From positions 1 to 64,000 of the forward strand of contig DAHUZK010000059.1 in the NCBI GenBank assembly GCA_027306605.1: a stretch of DNA of 64,000 nucleotides, read 5' to 3'. Shown here one piece after another: positions 63,141 through 64,000 of this stretch. The position numbers were made by a program, and so were the translations under genes. How positions within the stretch are numbered: the stretch's first letter is position 1; the number at the start of each line of letters is the position of its first letter. Under the pieces are notes generated by a model. That model worked only from the letters and a program-made list of their open reading frames with translations. It was not told the DNA's origin and made no database searches. Origin of the DNA: Acidimicrobiaceae bacterium. Its GTDB lineage: Bacteria; Actinomycetota; Acidimicrobiia; Acidimicrobiales; RAAP-2.

Positions 63141-64000
63141 GTGTTGGTCTTCACCTTTCCCGGACAGGGATCGCAGCGTGCGGGTATGGGTGAGCCATGG
63201 CTCGACCACCCCTCGTGGGAGGTCGTCGAGGAGGCCTCCGTCGCCGCAGACCGTGACTTGGCCCGCCTGCTGCTGCGGGCACCCATTGAAGAGCTGACGC
63301 AGACCGAGAACGCGCAGCTGGCCACGACGGTGCTCAGCCTGGTGGTGCTCGATGCGGTCGAGCGCATCGGCCTCACCCCCGCCGCATGCGCCGGGCACAG
63401 TCTCGGCGAGTACACCGCGCTCGTGGCCAGCGGTGCGCTCGGCTTCGAAGACGGCATCCGCCTCGTCGTGGCCCGGGGCGAGGCCATGGCCCGCGCCGGC
63501 GAGGAGGCACCGGGGACGATGGCCGCGCTGCTGGGAATCGCCGACGACGACGCCGAGGCGGCCTGCATGCGGGCCGAGGGCGACGTCTGGGTGGCGAACT
63601 ACAACGCGCCGGGACAGGTGGTCATCGCAGGCACGTCCGAAGCCGTCGCCTTGGCCGGCGAACTGGCGAAGGGTCTGGGAGCCAAGCGCGTCATGCCCAT
63701 CCAGGTCTCGGGTGCGTTCCACACGCCCCTGATGCACGGTGCACGGGCCGAGTTGCGCAAGGCCCTGGCCGAGGTGACGTTCCTCTCGCCCGAGGTGCGC
63801 GTGGTGGCGAACGTGGACGCGCACGTGCACGACGACCCCACCGAGTGGCCGGGGCTCCTCTCGGCGCAGCTCTGCAGCCCGGTGCGCTGGCGCCAGACGC
63901 TCGAGACGTTCGCCGGCCTGGGCCTGACCTCGCTCGTCGAGCTGGGTCCCGGTGGCGTGCTGAGCGGCCTGGCCAAGCGCAGCCTCCCCGAGATCCAGTC
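63141..64000 (+). CDS. fabD: Malonyl-CoA:ACP transacylase, 5' part
   Basis: The frame is open at the right edge; 286 residues are visible. The start GTG at 63141 (or TTG 63144) precedes FTFPGQGSQRAGMGEPW, the family N-terminus. The active-site serine is in AGHSLGEYTAL, the arginine is in VARGEAM, and the histidine is in VSGAFHTPLM. It transfers malonyl groups from CoA to acyl carrier protein for fatty acid synthesis. GGGAG lies about 12 bases upstream. The promoter must lie in the 80 bp after the secreted-protein gene. Confidence 0.95.
   Translation, partial: MLVFTFPGQGSQRAGMGEPWLDHPSWEVVEEASVAADRDLARLLLRAPIEELTQTENAQLATTVLSLVVLDAVERIGLTPAACAGHSLGEYTALVASGALGFEDGIRLVVARGEAMARAGEEAPGTMAALLGIADDDAEAACMRAEGDVWVANYNAPGQVVIAGTSEAVALAGELAKGLGAKRVMPIQVSGAFHTPLMHGARAELRKALAEVTFLSPEVRVVANVDAHVHDDPTEWPGLLSAQLCSPVRWRQTLETFAGLGLTSLVELGPGGVLSGLAKRSLPEIQ

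Overview
This 64 kb window comes from a high-GC Gram-positive chromosome, almost certainly an actinobacterium and probably of the Acidimicrobiia type. The support is gene content and order: pdtaR-like ANTAR regulator - polA - rpsA - coaE - uvrB - uvrA; uvrC - rapZ - yvcK - gap - pgk - tpiA - secG; an AftD-type arabinofuranosyltransferase; frequent GTG starts; and 4-base start/stop overlaps throughout. The class assignment is an inference and was not tested by search.

Region 1 (1-11.5 kb) is accessory and visibly less GC-rich. It holds the 3' part of a TauD-type dioxygenase, an Nramp-family transporter with unusual metal-site motifs, a DUF2267 protein, a bifunctional GGDEF-EAL enzyme, a winged-helix methyltransferase, an ABC-2 exporter pair, a PIG-L deacetylase, a small DUF2516-like membrane protein and a multiply frameshifted serine-hydrolase pseudogene.

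Region 2 (about 11.6-18.4 kb) looks like an integrated mobile element. It carries a Doc-type toxin-antitoxin pair, a lipoprotein gene broken by an amber codon, a secreted protein, a three-gene RHH-PIN-DUF1778 toxin-antitoxin cluster, a hypothetical gene, a Rep_trans-like replication initiator and a large serine recombinase. The recombinase reading frame ends inside the 3' end of a tRNA-Leu(GAG) gene on the other strand. An 11-bp match to that tRNA end at 11635 is a candidate left attachment site.

Region 3 (18.5-36.5 kb, mostly minus strand) is core. A peptide-binding lipoprotein gene overlaps secG, followed upstream by tpiA, pgk, gap, yvcK, rapZ and uvrC. Divergent nadA and a DUF427 gene follow, then uvrA, a SnoaL-like gene, uvrB, coaE and a methyltransferase. 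whiA, usually found between yvcK and gap in actinobacteria, is absent at this locus.

Region 4 (36.5-50.5 kb) is a cell-surface polysaccharide block: a 1561-residue AftD-like enzyme on the plus strand, facing a six-gene minus-strand run (GT4 glycosyltransferase, flippase, large membrane protein, FAD oxidoreductase, PIG-V-like mannosyltransferase, GT-C transferase). A dppBCDF-like importer operon without a binding protein follows (50.6-54.5 kb). Together these separate coaE-uvrB-uvrA from rpsA-polA.

Region 5 (54.5-64 kb) is core again: rpsA, polA, an ANTAR response regulator, a small coiled-coil gene and menC on the minus strand; then tRNA-Leu(CAA), a secreted lysozyme-like protein and the 5' part of fabD on the plus strand.

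A recurrent oddity is a family of 9-bp GC-rich tandem repeats at gene ends, between genes or in low-complexity coding sequence (near 21.5, 32.9, 44.0 and 62.8 kb). One array adds an Ala-Pro-Asn tail to phosphoglycerate kinase just before the tpiA start.
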